Positions 1-13,868 of a DNA stretch of 64,000 nucleotides are shown here, piece after piece. A program made the translations under genes and the position numbers. The notes beneath the pieces are model-generated. The model was not told where the DNA came from. It did no database searches and worked only from the letters and a program-made list of their open reading frames with translations. The stretch's first letter is position 1; each line of letters starts with the position of its first letter. The stretch is from NCBI GenBank assembly GCA_036429605.1, contig JAVFKD010000002.1, positions 806,001 to 870,000 on the forward strand. The letters are read 5' to 3'. Origin of the DNA: Cladobotryum mycophilum. Its lineage: Eukaryota > Ascomycota > Sordariomycetes > Hypocreales > Hypocreaceae.

Positions 1-1
1 A

Positions 2-3000
2 ATGTCAAAGCTAAAGGGCTATCGATGCCACATCACGGCTTTGTTGGCCCTTGCCCTCCCGGGCATTGATGCCAATGATCTCAACAAGACTCAGTATACC
101 TTGAATTTTATTCAGAGTGTGGGCTATAGCATCCCTGTTGTTCCCTTGACCGGAAATGAAAGTCATATTCATGACACGACACTTGCCATGCAGTGGGTAC
201 AAGGGGAGATGGATCGTATGGAGCACGAAGGCCAAAACGTGAAAATTGACTACAACAATGAACTCACGGATGAAGATGAAGCAAACATTCTGAGGTCTTC
301 AACTGCAGGTTTTGGTGAATTCATCATCACGTTGCTGGGCAAGGTTTTCACCCTGCTTGAGAATTTGCCTGATGCCAATCAAGTCAGGGGAGGCACACCA
401 GAAGATAACGTCGTAAATGCCCTGCCTGCAGCTCTCTCCCCCTTGTTCGCATCCCTCTCGCCTGATTTGTTCGATATCGTTTTGGAGAAGATTGCTACTT
501 TCGTTTCCTCCCACGTGGTCCATCAAGCACGAGATGCCATGGCTTGGATATTGAATGCCCTTTGTAAAGTTAACCCGGAGAAGACGCTCAAGGTGTTTAT
601 TCCCATGCTCGTGGTCAACATCCGAAACGAAATCGATTTTAACAATGCGGCCTCTGACCGCACAAGTGGAACGGATTATCTGCCGAGAGATCGAGCCTTG
701 GTTTGGCACATTAGTATGCTTGCCATGGCGGTTGTCCACGTTGGCCGAGAAGTCCTCAGCTACAAGGACGAGCTGCTCGGCATCGCCAAGTATATGCAAG
801 AGAAGTGCCGTGGTCTACCAACCATTCTCGTATCCAATTACATTCATCATCTGTTGTTGAACTTGACGCACACCTACCCCATTGATCACGCCTTGTACGA
901 GCCGGATGTCATAAAGAGGGGCTTGACATTACCGACTGGGGTAAGACGACATCGCCAGCAGACCTCACGATCCGATGGCATCAGCCTTCTCCCCCGGAGA
1001 TTGAATTTGCCGTCGAGCTCTTCGCCTCGCAAACGCAATCAGCCGCAGAACAGCTAGAGCGCTTGCTCAGTGATGATCCGCCCGTCAGCAGAACGGGAAA
1101 AAACAAGGAGTGGTCTGATGAGGTTTCTAGATTGATGCAGCAAATTCGCTTAGTCACATCTGGCATGGCGACAATGTTCGACCCTAAGCGAGCTTCAGGT
1201 GAAGATACTAATCAGGATACTAATATGGATATTGATGATGACTTGGACGACGACGTCATGATAGATGATGATCCATTGGCTGAGGTGGCCGAAGATGAAG
1301 AATTGCGTCCCCAATATCGGTACAAGGCAGGATATCTTTTGAGTCCCAGTGACCCAGTCTACGAACGAATTCATGAACTGCGAGATCAGCTTGGACATCT
1401 CCTAATCAAGACGCACTCATTCCTGACATCGGAGCAGGAAGATGATGTCGACTGTTTCACAACGCTTTGCTCCGCCTACCGGACGTGGATAACTGATGTC
1501 GGAATTGAGCGTTCTGCCCACCCGCTGGAGAGACACTTGAGGCTATACAAGGCTGATATTGCGGCCTTTAAGATCAAGGGTTTGAGAAAGGTGTATCCAC
1601 GACCATTGCTCATCAAGCGTGCCGAGGCATATCAGATGCTGCGCATGAAGCACAATGCGTCGGCCCGGCAAAAGAGTGAGCTAGACAAGCGACTATTGCT
1701 TGATCTCGCGCAGTCATGTTTATCTTCATATGCCGATGTTCGACGGGTGGCGCAAAGTGCCCAGGATTCATCACTAAAGGTTCTTATTGGCGGCAAGCCC
1801 CTGGTGATCCCAGTTATCATGGATGGACTACGCAAGGCTCTCGACGAGAACGATCATGACAAGATCAAGGGAGGCATGTACTCTCTGCTGTTCACCTCTC
1901 TAATGAGGACACTTCTCAGAGACTGGAGATTTGCACCTGAAGCGATGCGCCTTTACATCGAGACAGCGGGCATTGATAAGCCGTCAATCCAAAATCTAGG
2001 CTCATCGGCTTTGTATTCTTTGATCGAATTTGGCAAACCCTTTGAGCGAACCATTTTGGTTGATAAGACCCTGGTTAGCACCATCAAGCCCGCCGAGGAC
2101 GTGTCTACTTCCATCAGTACCAGGCATCAGTTCATCCTTCAGCGGCGGCAGAAGGTGGAGGAGTCAAAGGCGGCCCTCGGGTTGGAGCTTACCAAGCGAG
2201 CAACTGGCGCACACTGGAAGATAGCGACTCGGTGTGCCATATTTGCCACGAATTTGTGTCTGCGATTTGATTCTGTTGCCCCTACAGAGTTTGTCGACCT
2301 TGTTGCGAAGGGAACCATTGATCCGCATCCAGGCTTGAGGGGATATTTCCTCAGCGCTTTTACCTCTCTATTTACGACTATCGATATGCGAGCAGTATAC
2401 GGTCACGATTATCGCAACTACCTGATGGAGAAGGAAGTCGGTGACAGAAACAGAATCGAAGTTCCTGTCCAGAAGGGCGATGCAGAGTTTACCAAGAAGT
2501 TCTTGGAGGCCTTCCAGGAACCTCAGGGTGCGGAGTACATGGTGGATGCCGACCATCCTGGATGGCTAGTATGGGGCAAAAAGTTCACCGCGTTCCGTGC
2601 CCGTCCTCTTTCATTCAACGCCTACGACGACCTCGAAAAATCGGTGCGAGATCAAGTCGGTAAAATCTTGACAAAGGAGTGGTTCGCTCAATGTTTCGAG
2701 TATCTGAAGCAAGAGCCGCGAGACGCTTCGACGGACAGGTTTCGCATGAGCAATGCGTACCTGTTGATGCATGTTTTTGATCTAATGCACTACGGCAAGA
2801 CCGCGGTCACGCTAGAAGACATCAAGGAATTGATCAAAGAGGTATATGGCGATGGTAACGACAAGCACCAACACCGTGCCACCTCGGAGATTCTTGGCGC
2901 ATTGTTGGCAGGGTCCAGCGATGACCCACCAGACATGCGGAATCGTGTGTGGGAATTCGCGGCGCCAATGATCTTGAAGGTGTTCAACGACGACCTCACG

Positions 3001-4372
3001 CCAGAGAATCTACAGTACTGGCTCACTTGCCTCCACCTGATTCTAGATTCCAAGGATCCACGACGATCACATGAGATTGTTGACGGCCTCCGATCATTCC
3101 GTCTCGACATGACATCCAATGCCGCATTCAAGGAGTCATCCAAGGTGCAGTTGCTGGAATTCATCATCGCAGATGGTGGATGGCATTTCCGTCACGAGAA
3201 GCCCATTCTCAATGACTTCCTGGCTCACATTGACCACCCGTATAAGGCCGTGCGTGAGGCAATGGGTAGAGTTCTGTCCGTAATTCATAAGACGCGATAT
3301 TACGAGTCGTTTGAAAATGTCACGAAACTTTTAGAGGCAAACAAGGCGGCTTCATCGATCGGTATCCGCCCGTACCAAGCATCTGATGAATTTAGTGTAA
3401 TGATTCAAGATGTTTTCAGCCGACTAGAAAAGTGGCGCCTAGAGCGTCCAGCAGGACAGCAAACGCAGTCGTCCTACACGTCGGGCTCGAAAACAGTGCT
3501 TATGTGGCTAGATTGCACTCTCTCGTCTCACGAATGTATTCAGTTGGTGCCATTCTTTGCGAAGCCATTTATGGACCAACTCCTTCACATGATGGACGTC
3601 AAGGAAGACCCGGAATTAATGAAGATTGCCTACCATGTGTATCGTCATTTACCCAATATCCCATTCCGAGACGGAGAGGATGCCGAATTTATTGAGGGGC
3701 TTGTTCGTATTGGCAAGGCGGCTACCAGCTGGCATCAACGGCTGCGAGCCCTTGTCAATATGCAGGTGGTTTACTTCCGACGCATCTTTTTGACCGAGGC
3801 GCCGCAGCGCGATCTGCTCTTCACCACGGTGTCCGACATGTTGGGTGACCCTCAGCTCGAGGTTCGCTCATGTGCTGCCACGACATTGGCCGGAATGATC
3901 CGCTGCTCGCCTCAGCGCATTCGAGAGCCAATGATTGCACGCCTCAAGAAACGTTTCGAGTCGGAATTGGAGCAAAATCCAATGCCTAAACGTGGCCCCA
4001 GGCTCCCGGGAACGGACACGCCAGTCGATGTTCACAGACAAATCACACGAAGACACGCTGCCATTTTAGGCCTTGGCGCTCTTATCGAGGCGTTCCCGTA
4101 TGCCACCCCGCCACCTAAATGGATGCCGGAAGTATTGGCAACGTTGGCACGCCGAGCTGCTGGCGACCCTGGCGTTGTGGGCAAAGCGACGAAGACGATT
4201 CTTAGTGAATTCAAGAAGACGAGACAGGACAGCTGGGTTGTTGATCAGAAGGTGAGTGGCTGCATCTCTACTGGGCTATTTGTTTGGCAAGGCGCTAACC
4301 GTGCATTAGTACTTTACACAGGAACAACTTGAAGACTTGGAAGGTGTTTTGTGGAAGAGCTATTTTGCCTAA
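2..4372 (+). CDS. blm10: Proteasome activator BLM10/PA200, 5'-truncated by window edge
   Basis: HEAT-repeat activator that caps the 20S proteasome. The window starts inside the gene: family members are about 1,900 residues and about 1,460 are visible, so the ATG at base 2 is internal. The first frame contains the family-like GIDANDLNKT segment and runs to about base 921. The second frame carries the rest to the conserved C-terminal HEAT region. The frames join exactly if the G4 run at 918-921 is read as G5, giving KRGLDITDWGKT across the join, so I read one gene with a one-base loss. A 58-nt intron at 4252-4309 (GTGAGT donor, GCTAACC branch, TTAG acceptor) separates a last exon at 4310-4372 of 20 codons. 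It ends in SYFA, the Tyr-Phe-Ala form of the C-terminal HbYX-type motif that docks into 20S alpha-ring pockets. Family call is firm; the frame break is probably technical. Confidence 0.9.
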
Positions 4373-7300
4373 TCGCACACTTGGTCTAAAGGGTTCACGG
4401 CGGGCAGTCCCAGGGGCTATGGTTTGTTAGATTCCCTTTGGGTTGGGTAGCAATTTGGGTTGAAGTTATGAATCCATAGCGCATAAACAGGGGCGGTTTG
4501 TGGACAGACAAGGTACCGGATAGATATGGTCTAAAGGGTGGAGCAGTTTTGCATCTACAGTTGATGGTGCACTTTGGGTGACGAAAGCATAACTTGGGGA
4601 TAGAAGGGAACGAATGATGAATCAAGGGTTGTATGAATAAACCTTTTTGTGTAATGAATTTGAATAAATCGTGCAAGGAGTTGGGAGTTTGTGGATGAAC
4701 GTGACCTACTGGTGGTTGGCTTGTGATATGTTGACGAGTCAATGCATAGGGCTGAGGTGGTTCGGGTAAGATTCTGGGTACCTGACGTCCGATTAACTGA
4801 CTATAGTTGGATTATAACTCGGTAGCGGCCAGTGACGCTGACATGTGGTCTCGTATGTGCGCCCTATCATACTATAGATAATCACTCTCTCCGTGGTGGA
4901 CTTGTCATCCATGATGAAGTCATCTATACCCTGCTGGCTTTTTATTGCTGGCTTTTTAACCTGACATGCATAAGTGAGCTGCAGAATGACGGAAAGTGGA
5001 GACGGCCCAAGCATCAAGGTTAAAGATGATGTGGAGTTTTTCATGCTTATTTTCCGGGTTTGGTTGGCCAATACTTTTTGTTTTGACGAGGAAAAAGCAG
5101 GAACAAGGGCGGCAGATGGTGATGACATGGTGATGCCTTTTCTTCTTCCTAATTCATTCATGATTACCGCCATTAAGATGGGCATGCGTTGTTAATCTTT
5201 CGCGTTCGACATGTGGGAAAAAAGGAAAAAAGGTTGGTGGATGAGTGCCTTGCCATGGAGGCCCACGACTAAGCCTCATGGTCAGAACGAGCTCGAAGGC
5301 GGTGAAAAAAAGAGCATAGGCAGGACTGGAACCAAGACACGATGGCTGGAAGTAAGTGCCCTGTAGGAGAGATGATGAAAAGTCGGGACTAGGGGGTGTC
5401 CGATATCGTTCGGGGTCTTTTTTATTATTTTCATCTTTGGGCTTGTAGGGCTTTGTGCAGAGAAGAAAGCCTCGTGATGCTTTAACGCGCGGATCTAATG
5501 CGGTGTTGGGTCTGGGGATCGTTTCTTATATCGGTGTAGGATGCATGGATGGGCCGGGCTCACCGTGAAGAGCCCATTAGGAAGAACCCCCAAGGCTCGG
5601 CTCGGGGAGTTTGCGTCTATGAGATGAGGGAAGGCTTAACACTACCCGTGAGTGAGGCTGCGAGTGGTCCCATGTCATCGAAGGGCTTGGCCCCACTCCT
5701 TAATATGCCCGTATGAGTTCCTATGCGCCATAATGAGACCGGATGCGGCCCGCAAGGCCATTTTCTCTCAATGGCTCAGTCTCACTTTGGCATTGTAACC
5801 TTGGCATGGTTGTGGCGATGTCATGTTCCAAAGTGGAACCATGGTCTCGTTTCAAGGGGAGGGGGGGGGGGGGCCAAGAAACCCTCGACGGTGATACGAA
5901 GGGTGCCACAGAAAAGCTTCGAAGATTGCAGTTAGTAGTTTCCTTTCTGTAGAGAGTATAAAAAGCCTTGATGATGTGTTAGTTAATGAGGGGTTCATGC
6001 AGGGGGGACTAATGCCACTCTTGTGTTGTTAATTGGACTTGTTGTGTTGGTGCTACTGTCCAAGTTCAGAGGCTGAGCACAGTCGAGGCGCCCTCGACCC
6101 TAATTCACAACTATTGATGGTCGAGTTTTAATTCGTTGCTGTTATTTCCTTGATCGGAGACTTTGGTCGGTGAATAGGGTCGCCAAAGGGCCAACCTAGC
6201 CTCATTACCTGTTGGTGGTAATGATTCGAGCAAGGGATTCGAGCAAGGCGTATATGCATCGAGCCGAACACGGGCACTCAGATTATCTATAACTGATGGA
6301 TCTGACTGAGCGTTACTCTGCGGATGGCGATGCAAGGCCCTGCTCATAGGTAGGGCTAGGCAGGATACACGTTGAAGAGCCCTCAGGCATGAAAGGGGGG
6401 CGTACAAATGTTGTGCATGTGAACCGGATAATGCCCTTTGTGGCTATAGGACTTGAACGCATCGCCGATGCGTCCAAACGAAATGGGGGGTACCACTTTG
6501 GGAACCGCTTCGGAGGCTACTTGCACTTGTTCGGAAATTGATGTGGAGAAGGACTCCGGGCCGTTCGGGGCAGTGGTGAGAACGTTGTGTCTCGATCCGG
6601 CAGTCTGGAGTTGACATGTCGACAACTCGGTGTTTTATGTGTGCAGATGATTGGCTCGGGAATCCTTATAATCGTAGTCTTATAGCCCAAGGTAGAAACC
6701 GTAGGATTCCAGATACGCTTAACAATATTGTCTCAAGTTGATCGCTGCTCTCCGGCCTTTGCATCGGAGTAAAGCAGGACAAGAGTCGGATAGTCGCCCC
6801 AACATGGCCACGGTGAGGGTCTCTGTAACCAGCGGTTTTCTCCTCCCATTAGTCGTCCAACCCCAGAAACTAGCTGGGTGGGACTTTTGCGATCTCTGTT
6901 GCTCGAGATGTTCCAGCAACAGCAAGATTGGCTCCAGTCCTGTGCCTTGCTGCCTTGTTCAGCCTTGAGGGAGGGAAAGACGCATTAGCTCGCTGGAGCA
7001 GATATGAGAAGAAGGAGATGCGGCTGGGAAGTCTAATTGATAGTCTCCTGAGGCTTGAGAAGAGGATAATGGACATGTGTCGTATTTGTCTCGTCTCTGT
7101 AAATAGTTTGATGATGATGAGCATCCACAGCCATCATCGAGCAAACAAGCCATCAAGCCATCAAGCAAGCAAGCAAGCAAGCACGTAGGGTTGTACCAAG
7201 TCGGATGCCTCCAATAGATGAGTGGATATGATGAAATATTATCTACTAGATAGTACTTGCTTGTTATGTATAAGGCATAAGATGAAACAGCGTTTAAAAA

Positions 7301-8274
7301 GGGTTGACGGACTATGAATCTGCTAGTTGTCTAGGCTAGGTTGTCGCTTTCTCTCACCGTCAAGGTGTGTGTTGTTGTGTTTGGGTCTCCTGCATGCACA
7401 ATGCACAGCCTCATTATTTACCTTATAAGGCATTCTGCCAAGGCTCCACTTGTCTACGGCGGCAAAGGCCACTATAACAGGCCGCTCACCCGCTGTACCT
7501 GGCATTCCTAGCACCTACTTGTAGCATCTACTACAGCATCCAGCATCCAAGACACACGCCTAACAGTGGTGCCTGCCTGTAGTACTCCCTTGACCCCATA
7601 CTACTATAGGTAGGTAGCGTCCACACTAACAAGTCACAGCCACTTCTATCACTGACTTCCCCAAGTACCAGTCCTCCAGGTTCTCGCTACCACTAATCCT
7701 GCATCAACGCCATCTCCAAGGGAATCCCATACCGGGTAAGCAGACAATCCTCGGTTTGGGCCTGGCTCACTGACATGCTAAAATGGCCCAATAGCAAGGT
7801 AGTTTTTCAAAGGTGAACAGAAGAAAGTGTATCCCTCGATTGCTTCGCCGGGGTCCCGATGGTCAGAGGCCACAGCGACCAAAGCCAGTCATCACCGGAC
7901 TCAGCTGCGCATCCTCACCATCACCACCATCAGCCTTGTGGGTGAACCACCTGAGCGGGCTTCGCTTCACCTCACACACCCCCCCTCCTCAACCAGGGCT
8001 CGCCGACTGACTGTTGGCCGTTGGCTGTGAATTGGGATAGGCGCCGCTGCCTCAGGAGGGTTTGATGATGGCCTCATGGCGATAACCACTAATAATAAAT
8101 ACCACATCATTCCTGCCGCTGTCTAAACAACAAACAAGTCAAGGCGCGCGCATCACTAAGAGGTTAGCCAATCTCATCGCATCGTCGCATTCATTCATTC
8201 ATTCATTCCATCACACAGACCGCGCTTTCTTCCTCTTTCTATTCATATTCATATTCGTACTCATACTCATCACA
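4373..8274. other. 3.9 kb gene-poor intergenic region
   Basis: No reading frame here looks like protein: the open stretches on either strand are under 135 codons, lack recognisable motifs and have poor codon character. It holds an uninterrupted G13 run at 5861-5873 preceded by GGGGA, a short AGCA/AGCC tandem at about 7148-7182, and ATTC tetramers at about 8188-8208 in the leader of the next gene. The part nearest 8274 is pyrimidine-rich and is probably the promoter and leader of the adenosine deaminase gene. A non-coding transcript cannot be excluded from sequence alone. Confidence 0.6.
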
Positions 8275-10474
8275 ATGGTTTCCTTCACTCTAACGCGCAA
8301 CTTTGAGCAGCGGTCTTCCTCACGCGGCTTCTCGCTCTCTCACGGCGCAACAAGCGCGCATCTCATAATCTCTTCATCGCCCCCAATGGGGGCCATACTG
8401 TCGGTATACCGAAAGCACAAGCACAAGGCGGCCAGCAAAATGCCAAAACACAATCAGGATCACGACTTACGCCCCCCGAAGCGGAGTCGGACCGGCGACA
8501 GACCTCTTACTGACCAGGAAGCCGCGTCAAAACTCATTCAAGCCCATGATGACGATATTGAGTCTCGGAGAACCGAGTACCCAAATATGGACTTGCCTGA
8601 GAGGGGCACGCCAACAGCAGACCTCTCTGGTCAACTCCTCAATGCCGACCCTCTGAAAACTGTCGAGGAAAAGTACTGGAAAGCGCGCCAGCAGATAGTG
8701 CAGCGCGAAGATGCCGTGGCATTTGATTTTCGGTGTAAAGCAGGGGCGTCTGGGCTTGAAGAGCGCGTCGACAAGATCATCCGGAAATTAAGGGATGACG
8801 ATGTCGATGAGGTCTATAACGAAGCGCGTCCTAGGAGAGGGCATGGCGGGCAGCTTCACCCGCGGTTTGAAGGCGATCACTTTCTGTCCAACCTTGATCT
8901 AATCAAGAAGACGAAAATATTCGACGTTGTATCCATGATGCCCAAAGGCGCGCATTTACATATTCATTTCAATGCCTGTCTAGAACCACATGTCCTTCTT
9001 GACATTGCCAAAAAGATGGATCGCATGTTCATCACAAGCAACTTTCCTTTGATACCAGATGGAGACTATGAAAACTACGACAGGTGTGAAATACAATTTT
9101 CCATAATGAGCTCGGAGAAGGAGAATCCAGGCAATCTCTTCTCGCCATCGTACCGATCGCGACAAACGATGAAATTCAACGAGTTTCTACAGCAGTTCCC
9201 CAAACATTATTCTCAAGAGACGGCCGAAAACTGGCTTCTACGCAAGCTCGTATTTGAGGAGCAGGAGACTTATGGGGTGTTGCAGACAGCAGCTGGGTAA
9301 GTCTTGTGTGTTTTCTGCTTTATATCACGCAACCCATCTTGCTAACGATCTATACAGGGCTTGGGAAAAGTTCAACGGCCGCACAAGGATGATGAAGGGT
9401 CTTTTCAACTACGAAAGAGCGTACAGGGAATACACGCGCAAATGTCTAGAGGATTTCGTTCGAGACGGTATCCAATACGCCGAGATACGGCCTAATTTCA
9501 TGATGAGCAATCAGCTTTATACTGACGACGGGAAAAAAACAATTGATAATAGAGGAATAATGAAATTAATCATAAATGAGGTGAAGCGGTTCCAGAAGGA
9601 CATGGCAGATAAGAACCAGTACTTTGGCGGTCTCAAGGTCATCTACTGCACGCCCCGAGCCTTCAAGCCCGAGGACGTTGAGGCTGCTCTAGAGGAGTGT
9701 CTACAATTCAAGATAGACTGGCCAGAATGGATAGCAGGTAAATATATTCCTCTTGCCGCTCCTCGGTCGACTGTTGCTAACTGTAGTTGATACTAGGCTT
9801 TGATCTTGTCGGCGAAGAATCCAAAGGAAACCCAATCAAAAAATTTGTCCCCCAGCTTCTCGAGTTCAAGAGGAAATGCAACAAGGTGGGGGTTGATATT
9901 CCGTTCTTATTTCACTGTGGCGAAACGCTTGATGTGGGCGCCGATACAGATGGCAACCTCGTGGATGCACTGTTGCTGGGATCGAAACGTATCGGCCACG
10001 GGTTTGCACTGGCAAAACACCCCTACATTATGCAGCAGATGAAGGCGCAGAATATCTGCCTCGAGCTATGCCCCATCTCTAATGAGATACTGGGGCTCAC
10101 ACCGAGGGTGGGTGGGCATGCCATGTACCCGCTACTGGCCAATAACGTTCACTGTACGGTGAGCTCTGACAATGGGACTTTGTTCAGGTATGTCTTACCC
10201 CTCACCCTGCATGAAGAATCCTTTTAGGAAGTGCGCGGACTAACAGAGTGACAATAGGTCCTCGCTATCGCATGATTTTTATCAGGTACTGGTTGGCAAG
10301 GCCGACATGGGTTTGTTTGGATGGAAGCAACTCATCCTATGGAGCCTTGAACATTCCTGCCTTGGCGATGAGGAGAGGACCAAGATGATGCACAAATGGG
10401 AGCGTCTTTGGGATGAATTCCTCAGAGCGGTAGTTCATAAGTATGGTGAGGAACCCGCTCGGGGAAAGCTATAA
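8275..10474 (+). CDS. ADGF/CECR1-type adenosine deaminase
   Basis: Metal-dependent deaminase of the ADA/ADGF family, expected to convert adenosine to inosine. Four exons (8275-9296, 9358-9737, 9797-10187, 10258-10474) sum to 2,010 nt, a 669-residue protein; all three introns are 59-70 nt with GT and AG ends. Family motifs appear in order: MPKGAHLHIHF (first metal histidines), GFDLVGEESKG, FHCGET, RIGHGFALA, ELCPISNEI, and VSSDNGTLFR, where the metal-binding Asp is kept and the next residue is Asn. The N-terminus lacks a signal peptide, so the enzyme should be intracellular, unlike secreted animal ADA2. The start is uncertain: ATGs at 8275 and 8386 (MGAILSVYR) are both in frame before the conserved part. 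Family firm; exact substrate inferred. Confidence 0.88.
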
Positions 10475-11758
10475 CGCGCGGTGGGCACGATTTCACCATT
10501 GTTTTTTTTCTCCCACAAAAGGCAACAAGGCAGCGAGGCAGTGATTCCGATGCCTAACACAGCCGGAGATTTTCTTTTCCCGTACATACTTGATGGAGGT
10601 GGAATAGTGGGCAAAAAGGAAGAAGAGGCGTTGAGGGGAGTTTTTGCCCAAGGCATTTGGACGAGGATTGATGAAGATGGGTGTCCTATGATGGGATTTG
10701 GGTGAATTATGATGGGTTTTATTCCTTTTCTTTTTTTCCGAAGAGGCTGGCTTTTTCTTTCTTTTTAGATCTTTTTGATATCCGATTTGACCAATAATTC
10801 CCTTGAATTGATTCTTTTTAGACCGAGCAACGGATCAAGGTGGAAACCGAATAACAAATGAACATCATCCACGCAACCACGTCAGGCCCACTGAGTGCAG
10901 AGCCTACAAGCCTACAAGGAGAGGAAAGGCGCCACGAAGACTGTCATGCGGGTCACAAACGCCATTTTGCGCCCAGATATACTGTACAAAGACGCCATCA
11001 AGGCATATGCTCGGATAATAGAGCTTGGCACTCGAGCACAACGTCCACTCAAAGCCTCACTTTGTGTTGTGTTACTTGCCTCCAGCCAAACACGATCGAG
11101 TCGCCAAGATTGAGGTTTGTTTGTGTATTACTGTATAGGACGGTAGGACTCGTTGTGTTGCGTACATCTCTTGACTGAGCCACGGCGGGATGGATGGATA
11201 TTTGACTGCACAGCCCCGTTCAGTGAGCCTCCATTATATTGGGGAGAGGGGGAAGAAGTGTGTCTGACTTTGTTGATGAAGTGACTTTTATGTACTTTTT
11301 TATTTCCTTAAAACTTCAATCTTGCCACATTAAAAATTACCTTTTTCTTCAACAGATTCACTGTTTTAAGCATATAGACTTGGGAGGTAACTGAAGTTGC
11401 TGGTACGAGTGACATTTATTGTTCACAAAACGTTCTTGCCATCTCATCCCGGCCCGTGTCTAGCTGCCGGCTTGGCATCTTTAGTTGGCCTTGAGGAAGG
11501 TACTCCAAACAGCCTTCTCTGTTCCTTCTTCATCTAATTCCTTCATCCTTCATCCTCATTTTTTTCTTTCTTCCTGATCTTTCGACTTTTTCTTTTTCTT
11601 ACATCGGCACTTGATTAGTGATCTGCAACAACCTACCATCAATAATCTCGTATCATATTAGACAGTTTTTCTTCGTTTCCCGTTCACCCCACCACTTCCT
11701 TTAGGATCTCTCACACAGCATAGCTGTGAGAGAGAGCTTGGAGCCGCCGATTGTCATC
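10475..11758. other. Intergenic region and pyrimidine-rich leader
   Basis: No supported gene. The first part is the 3' flank of the deaminase gene with several T-rich tracts (10501-10510, 10728-10750). The last 300 bases are C/T-rich with long TTCTTT-type stretches, as expected for the promoter and leader of the membrane protein gene starting at 11759. Confidence 0.5.
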
Positions 11759-13290
11759 ATGGCACACGACCCAAGCGACCCAGGGTGGAAGTGGTTCCCC
11801 AGCGTCAAAAACGACTGGCGTCTCGATGTCGTCACCCTTCTCGCCGTTATAGGCGAGTCCTCCATGGCAGAGCACTCGCAGGCCATCACCGCCTCTCTGC
11901 TCTGCGTCCTGCCGCGCCTGATCCCCGCGCCGCAGGCACTCCTAAAGCCGTCGCGGCCAACCCGTCTGCCGGAGACGCATGCTAAGATGACGGGCGTGTA
12001 CAGCGGCACCACGCTGGATTCGGTCGGGTTCTTTGCCAATATTATCCTGCCGTTGGATACGTTGCCAGCGTTTAGCTTCAGGATTCTGGATATTAAGCAT
12101 TCTAATAAGCCTCCCCGTGCGCTGAGCTACAGTTCGCACCGCAGCAATTCCGGCAATTGGTTCCCTAGACTCTTCCGGTCCGCGAGACCATCGTCCGGAG
12201 GTTCAATCCCGGGTCCACCGCCGGATGAAGAGTCCGCGCCGGGGCTGCTTGCCCACGGCAATAGAACACCAACGGTTCACTTTGCAAGTGAGAGTGCCGA
12301 CAAGGAACTTAACAATAAAGAGACTGACAAGGGGCGCGCTCTTCGTCGTCGCTTCACTACCAAAGAGGACATCCAGGACATACTTGCCGTACGCACCATG
12401 GCCGTCACAGACACGAGACCCATCGTCCCCCCAAAGCTCTTCTCTCCCATCCATATCCTCTCGGTCTTCTCCTGCGCCCTCAGCATCGCCATTCTCATTG
12501 CTGCTGTCTTTTGGGAGGACGGCGCTGCCATCATAGCCGTCGTTCTCATCTCTAGCGCCTCCAGCGTCGTAGGCTACGCTTCCTCCTGGAAGCCCATCCT
12601 GATGCAGCGCAGGCACACCAACAAGGTCCCCCGGGGAGACGTCATGATACGTACCAGAGAAGGTGCCTTTTTGCTGGTTAGATGCTCAGAGGAAGTGGCA
12701 CGTGAGCTGTACTCTGGCACGGAGGAATGCGAATACTATGTCGGAGAGAGGACGTACCGGATGCTCATGGCGCTGGGCACGGTCGTTCTCATGTTGAGTG
12801 TCGTGCTTCTCGGGAACTGCACCTGGAATTCGCAAATCTTCATTGGCGGATCGTACATTGTGCTCAACGGGTTGTACTGGGGCATGGGGATGATCCCGCG
12901 CGCTTACTTCTGGGACATGACACGCTATGAATGGGCGGACGTAACCCCCGGGACGCGCAGAGGGCCCAGGAAATAACCAACCCTGCCGACCAGCGTGAAG
13001 GTCATCCTAGCTACACGCGCTCATTGTGGTATGCCATCCGCGAGACCAAAACCATTGGCTGGGTCGAGCGAAGCGGTTCCGCCCCCGGAACCGAGCAGTG
13101 GAAGCAGTGGCTTAAAGAAGCTCTGTCTTCCGCCAGGAAAGGGGATAGGCAATGGAAGGCAGTGGAGAGGAAGAACGCCATCATGTCGCCGACGGAGAAT
13201 GAGGAGGAGGAAATAGATGAGGCGGAGCAGCACGCACCGGCCACAGAGGTTCAAGCCGTGGCGGTTCAACCACCAAACACGACATTCTAA
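11759..13290 (+). CDS. Conserved fungal multi-pass membrane protein of unknown function
   Basis: Single gene of 510 residues if the C5 run at 12945-12949 is read as C6; as given, the frame stops at 12976 and the rest continues in the next frame. The corrected join reads YEWADVTPRDAQRAQEI, followed by a soluble tail with SLWYAIRETKTIGWV. Hydrophobic segments: two adjacent ones around residues 235-285 (HILSVFSCALSIAILIAAVF and the AAIIAVVLISSASSVVGYA stretch) and two around residues 340-395, giving about four membrane helices. The N-terminal third also has hydrophobic stretches around the AITASLLCVLPRLI segment. The start at 11759 has a CATCATGG context; an in-frame ATG at 11726 would add 11 residues. 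The tail ends in an acidic EEEEIDEAE stretch. I recognise no named domain and assign no function. Confidence 0.72.
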
Positions 13291-13808
13291 TGTTTTTTTT
13301 TTGGCTGAGATCTTGGGTTTTTATCTTTTTTTTTTTTCATCATGCATATTCATGTTGCATTGAATAAGGAGGAAACATATGGGCGTCTTGATCGTGTAGG
13401 ATTTCTTTTCTTCTTCTTTCTTCTTCTGTTTTTCTTTTTTCTTCCTTCTTTTTCTCTTTTTTCTTTTTCTTTCTTCTTTTCTTTCTTCGTTTTCGCTTCT
13501 TTTTCTTTCGGGTTTAGGATGAGTTGGAATGAATGAGATACCATGGGTTTCATATTAGGTACGACGTTTTTTTAAAGAGGCGTACTGAAGTACACTGTTT
13601 TCTACTGGGCAAAGGGCATATATAATCGAGTTTTCTATACAACGGCAGCATGGCGAAGGTCAATCTCTGCATATAAAGGCGGGGAAAAAACTGGATATCT
13701 TGATAGACTTCTTTTGTACAAAAAACTCCAAACGCAAAGGCCTTTTTGTCTGCTCCTATAAACAAATTGTTCAACCCATAAAACACCGGCTGTCTATACG
13801 CACGGATG

Positions 13809-13868
<60 letters not shown>

